Shown one piece after another: positions 5,891 to 6,880 of a DNA stretch of 6,880 bases; the first letter of the stretch is position 1, and every line of letters starts with the position of its first letter. Under the pieces are notes generated by a model that did no database searches, had not been told where the DNA came from, and saw nothing but the letters and a program-made list of their open reading frames with translations. Where the stretch lies: NCBI GenBank assembly GCA_015257125.1, contig JABZKU010000055.1, positions 1-6,880 of the forward strand. The letters run 5' to 3'. Origin of the DNA: Prevotellaceae bacterium. Lineage in GTDB: Bacteria > Bacteroidota > Bacteroidia > Bacteroidales > Bacteroidaceae. Made by a program: the position numbers and the translations under genes.

Positions 5891-6113
5891 CAAGCGCAAA
5901 GGTAAATACTTTGTTTCGAATAATCGCACGTTTGCGAAAGAAAATATTCTGATTTTTCGAAATTGTGGAGTGGAGAGTGAAAACCTGTGGACTTTTTCTC
6001 GAATCACCACTTGTTTCGCAAAGAATCCCGCTCTTTTTGGGTGAAAGCAGTCCTCGCAGTTTCGCACGTTCACATCGCGCCCATTTCCTCACGCGTTTGG
6101 ACACGTCCGTACG

Positions 6114-6367
6114 TACGCGCCGCCGCGCATCGCGCACTCAGCGAGTTCGCATTTCTTGCCTTCACCCTTCACCTTCACCCCTAACTCGTTGTTATTTATA
6201 GGTTTACGGGTGAAGTTTTTAGACTTTTTAGTGCTTCACGGGTGAAGGTAAATGGGGTGAAGCCTTCACCCGTAACGCGCTCTTCATCAGTTTTTTATGC
6301 CCAAATGGTGAAGAGGTGAAGGCAAAAAACGAAAAACGCCGGACGCGCGCGTATGTGTGCGCGCGTA
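6114..6367. repeat. Concentric nest of inverted repeats built on GGTGAAG/CTTCACC
   Basis: Nine copies of the heptamer occur: CTTCACC at 6160-6166, 6167-6173, 6173-6179 and 6264-6270; GGTGAAG at 6209-6215, 6241-6247, 6256-6262, 6307-6313 and 6315-6321. They are arranged as nested arms around one centre. The outermost is TACGCGC (6114-6120) / GCGCGTA (6361-6367). Next is a stem of about 21 bp (6152-6173 / 6307-6329) with one mismatch and one bulged A. Then come TTACGGGTGAAG (6204-6215) / CTTCACCCGTAA (6264-6275) and the innermost CTTCAC/GTGAAG (6234-6247). All midpoints fall at 6239.5-6240.5, while the spacers between arms are not complementary. An off-centre palindrome (6255-6271) is also present. 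Role unknown: a structured RNA, a multi-site protein-binding region or a mobile-element remnant are all possible. Confidence 0.75.
6343..6367. other. 25-nt alternating purine-pyrimidine tract with inverted repeat
   Basis: Every step from A6343 to A6367 alternates purine and pyrimidine, mostly CG and GT steps, a composition known to favour left-handed Z-DNA. ACGCGCGC (6343-6350) and GCGCGCGT (6359-6366) also form an 8-bp inverted repeat with an 8-nt loop. It lies exactly at the change to AT-rich sequence. Confidence 0.7.
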
Positions 6368-6496
6368 GAGTTAGTCAACAAGCGAAAAATTACACTTTTC
6401 TTTGATCGAGCTCTGATTTCAGTTTTTCAAAACTGAGTTTCTATCTATATCTCTTATTTAGGGGGGAAGGGGCAATTATACTTCTATATTTCATGA

Positions 6497-6880
6497 TCAA
6501 AGTCTTACTCTAAGCTCTCTCATCTTTAATCTATAAAGACTTGCGACATCCCTACAATCCTCACTATACATTTCAGATTTTGCAGTGTCTACAAGCATAC
6601 GAATCCCCCAACTAGAATCATAGATTAAGACAATATAGCAGACGCTTCCATCTGTACGTCTGTAGTAGCTTACTGTGCCTAATTCATCTGCATAGTGATT
6701 TCCCCAATCCATTGTATTATCCCAATGGCTATATACAGGATTATATTGCCCACCCTCTTTAAAGTCCAAAGTCAAATACTTGGTTTTTCTATAAAAATAG
6801 ATCTTATACTTTTCATATCGCTCCAAAGAATCCAGACACACATTCTTCCAAAAATACGTCTCTAAGCATTGCCTTATATT
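6497..6880 (-). CDS. Unrecognised AT-rich protein gene, N-terminus beyond the window
   Basis: I do not recognise this gene. The frame is open from the right edge to a TGA at 6499-6497, giving 127 residues in the window. The part before the GTG at 6841-6839 (IRQCLETYFWKNVCLDSLERYEKY) reads as continuous protein, so the true start is probably off the edge. The sequence is rich in Tyr, Trp and charged residues (YNPVYSHWDNTMDWGNHYADE; SYYRRTDGSVCYIVLIYDSSWG) and ends in a basic Arg/Leu helix-like tail (SLYRLKMRELRVRL). That pattern suggests a small soluble alpha/beta domain, with no visible signal peptide or membrane segment in the part seen. Codon use (ATA, AGA, TTA, AT-ending codons) differs sharply from folP, murF and the gls genes, which points to recent acquisition or a fast-evolving accessory gene. 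No terminator with a T tract follows. Confidence 0.6.
   Translation of the reverse strand, partial: NIRQCLETYFWKNVCLDSLERYEKYKIYFYRKTKYLTLDFKEGGQYNPVYSHWDNTMDWGNHYADELGTVSYYRRTDGSVCYIVLIYDSSWGIRMLVDTAKSEMYSEDCRDVASLYRLKMRELRVRL

Larger units (their letters stand above)
5891..6496. other. Gene-free stretch with dense repeats
   Basis: No frame here gives a protein-like product. Visible contents are: a minus-strand TACCTTTG (5904-5897) without a -33 partner; a direct repeat TCGCACGTT (5924-5932, 6062-6070); an inverted pair TTTGCGAAA (5931-5939) / TTTCGCAAA (6014-6022); the palindrome CGTACGTACG (6108-6117); the concentric heptamer structure (6114-6367); and an AT-rich tail with a short hairpin (6419-6436). 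Base composition switches from GC-rich to AT-rich near 6367. Confidence 0.7.

Noticed and set aside
5802..6137. A 111-codon minus-strand frame running from the repeat region into the right end of the IS
   Set aside because: Half of it is IS end sequence. Removing the IS leaves an Arg/Ser-rich frame ending after about 27 more codons, with no protein-like character, so there is no evidence that the IS broke a gene.
5965..6201. Short plus-strand frames across the heptamer region
   Set aside because: Composition follows the repeats, and there is no promoter in place and no recognisable domain.
6160..6321. CRISPR-like repeat array
   Set aside because: Units are 7 bp, in both orientations, with irregular spacers, and no cas gene is present.
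6419..6436. Hairpin TCAGTTTT/AAAACTGA as a terminator of the right-hand minus-strand gene
   Set aside because: Read on the minus strand, the hairpin is not followed by a T tract, and the stem is AT-rich and short.

Overview
The window looks like a chromosomal segment from a member of the Bacteroidota, most likely the order Bacteroidales. The main sign is promoter style: elements matching TAnnTTTG, the primary-sigma -7 motif of this phylum, lie upstream of folP, murF, the tRNA, the acyltransferase pair and the transposase, and no clear Shine-Dalgarno sequences precede the genes. The glsA-glsB-like acyltransferase pair is also typical of Bacteroidales. The housekeeping part (about 1-4660) is visibly GC-rich with strong third-position GC bias, while the right end is AT-rich. 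I cannot place genus or species.

Layout. Positions 1-741 (minus strand) hold most of folP (dihydropteroate synthase), cut by the window edge. It is divergent from murF (876-2258, plus), a cell-wall precursor ligase, and the 134-bp gap carries a promoter for each direction. An initiator-type tRNA-Met (2438-2510) follows, with its own promoter and a perfect hairpin terminator. Next come two plus-strand acyltransferase genes, a PlsC-like O-acyltransferase (2715-3542) and an OlsB-like GNAT N-acyltransferase (3623-4606), closed by a strong terminator at 4627-4662. This pair most likely makes acylated amino-acid lipids (glycine lipids in Bacteroides).

Right of that terminator the window becomes accessory. 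A complete 1114-bp insertion sequence (4769-5882) has perfect 53-bp inverted repeats, an 8-bp target duplication (TGTTTTGT) and a minus-strand transposase of the zinc-ribbon variant of the IS256/MULE superfamily. The first half of the zinc ribbon is in a different frame from the only good start codons, and the switch point is a run of eight A. Beyond the IS lies about 600 bp without a convincing gene. It contains a concentric nest of inverted repeats built from the heptamer GGTGAAG/CTTCACC, all centred on about 6240, bordered by an alternating purine-pyrimidine GC-rich tract. The window ends in an AT-rich, unrecognised minus-strand gene that runs off the right edge.

The most unusual things are the concentric repeat structure (6114-6367), the A8 frame switch in the transposase, the one-sided subterminal repeat of the IS, and an initiator tRNA with an A-U pair where the first of the three conserved anticodon-stem G-C pairs is expected.
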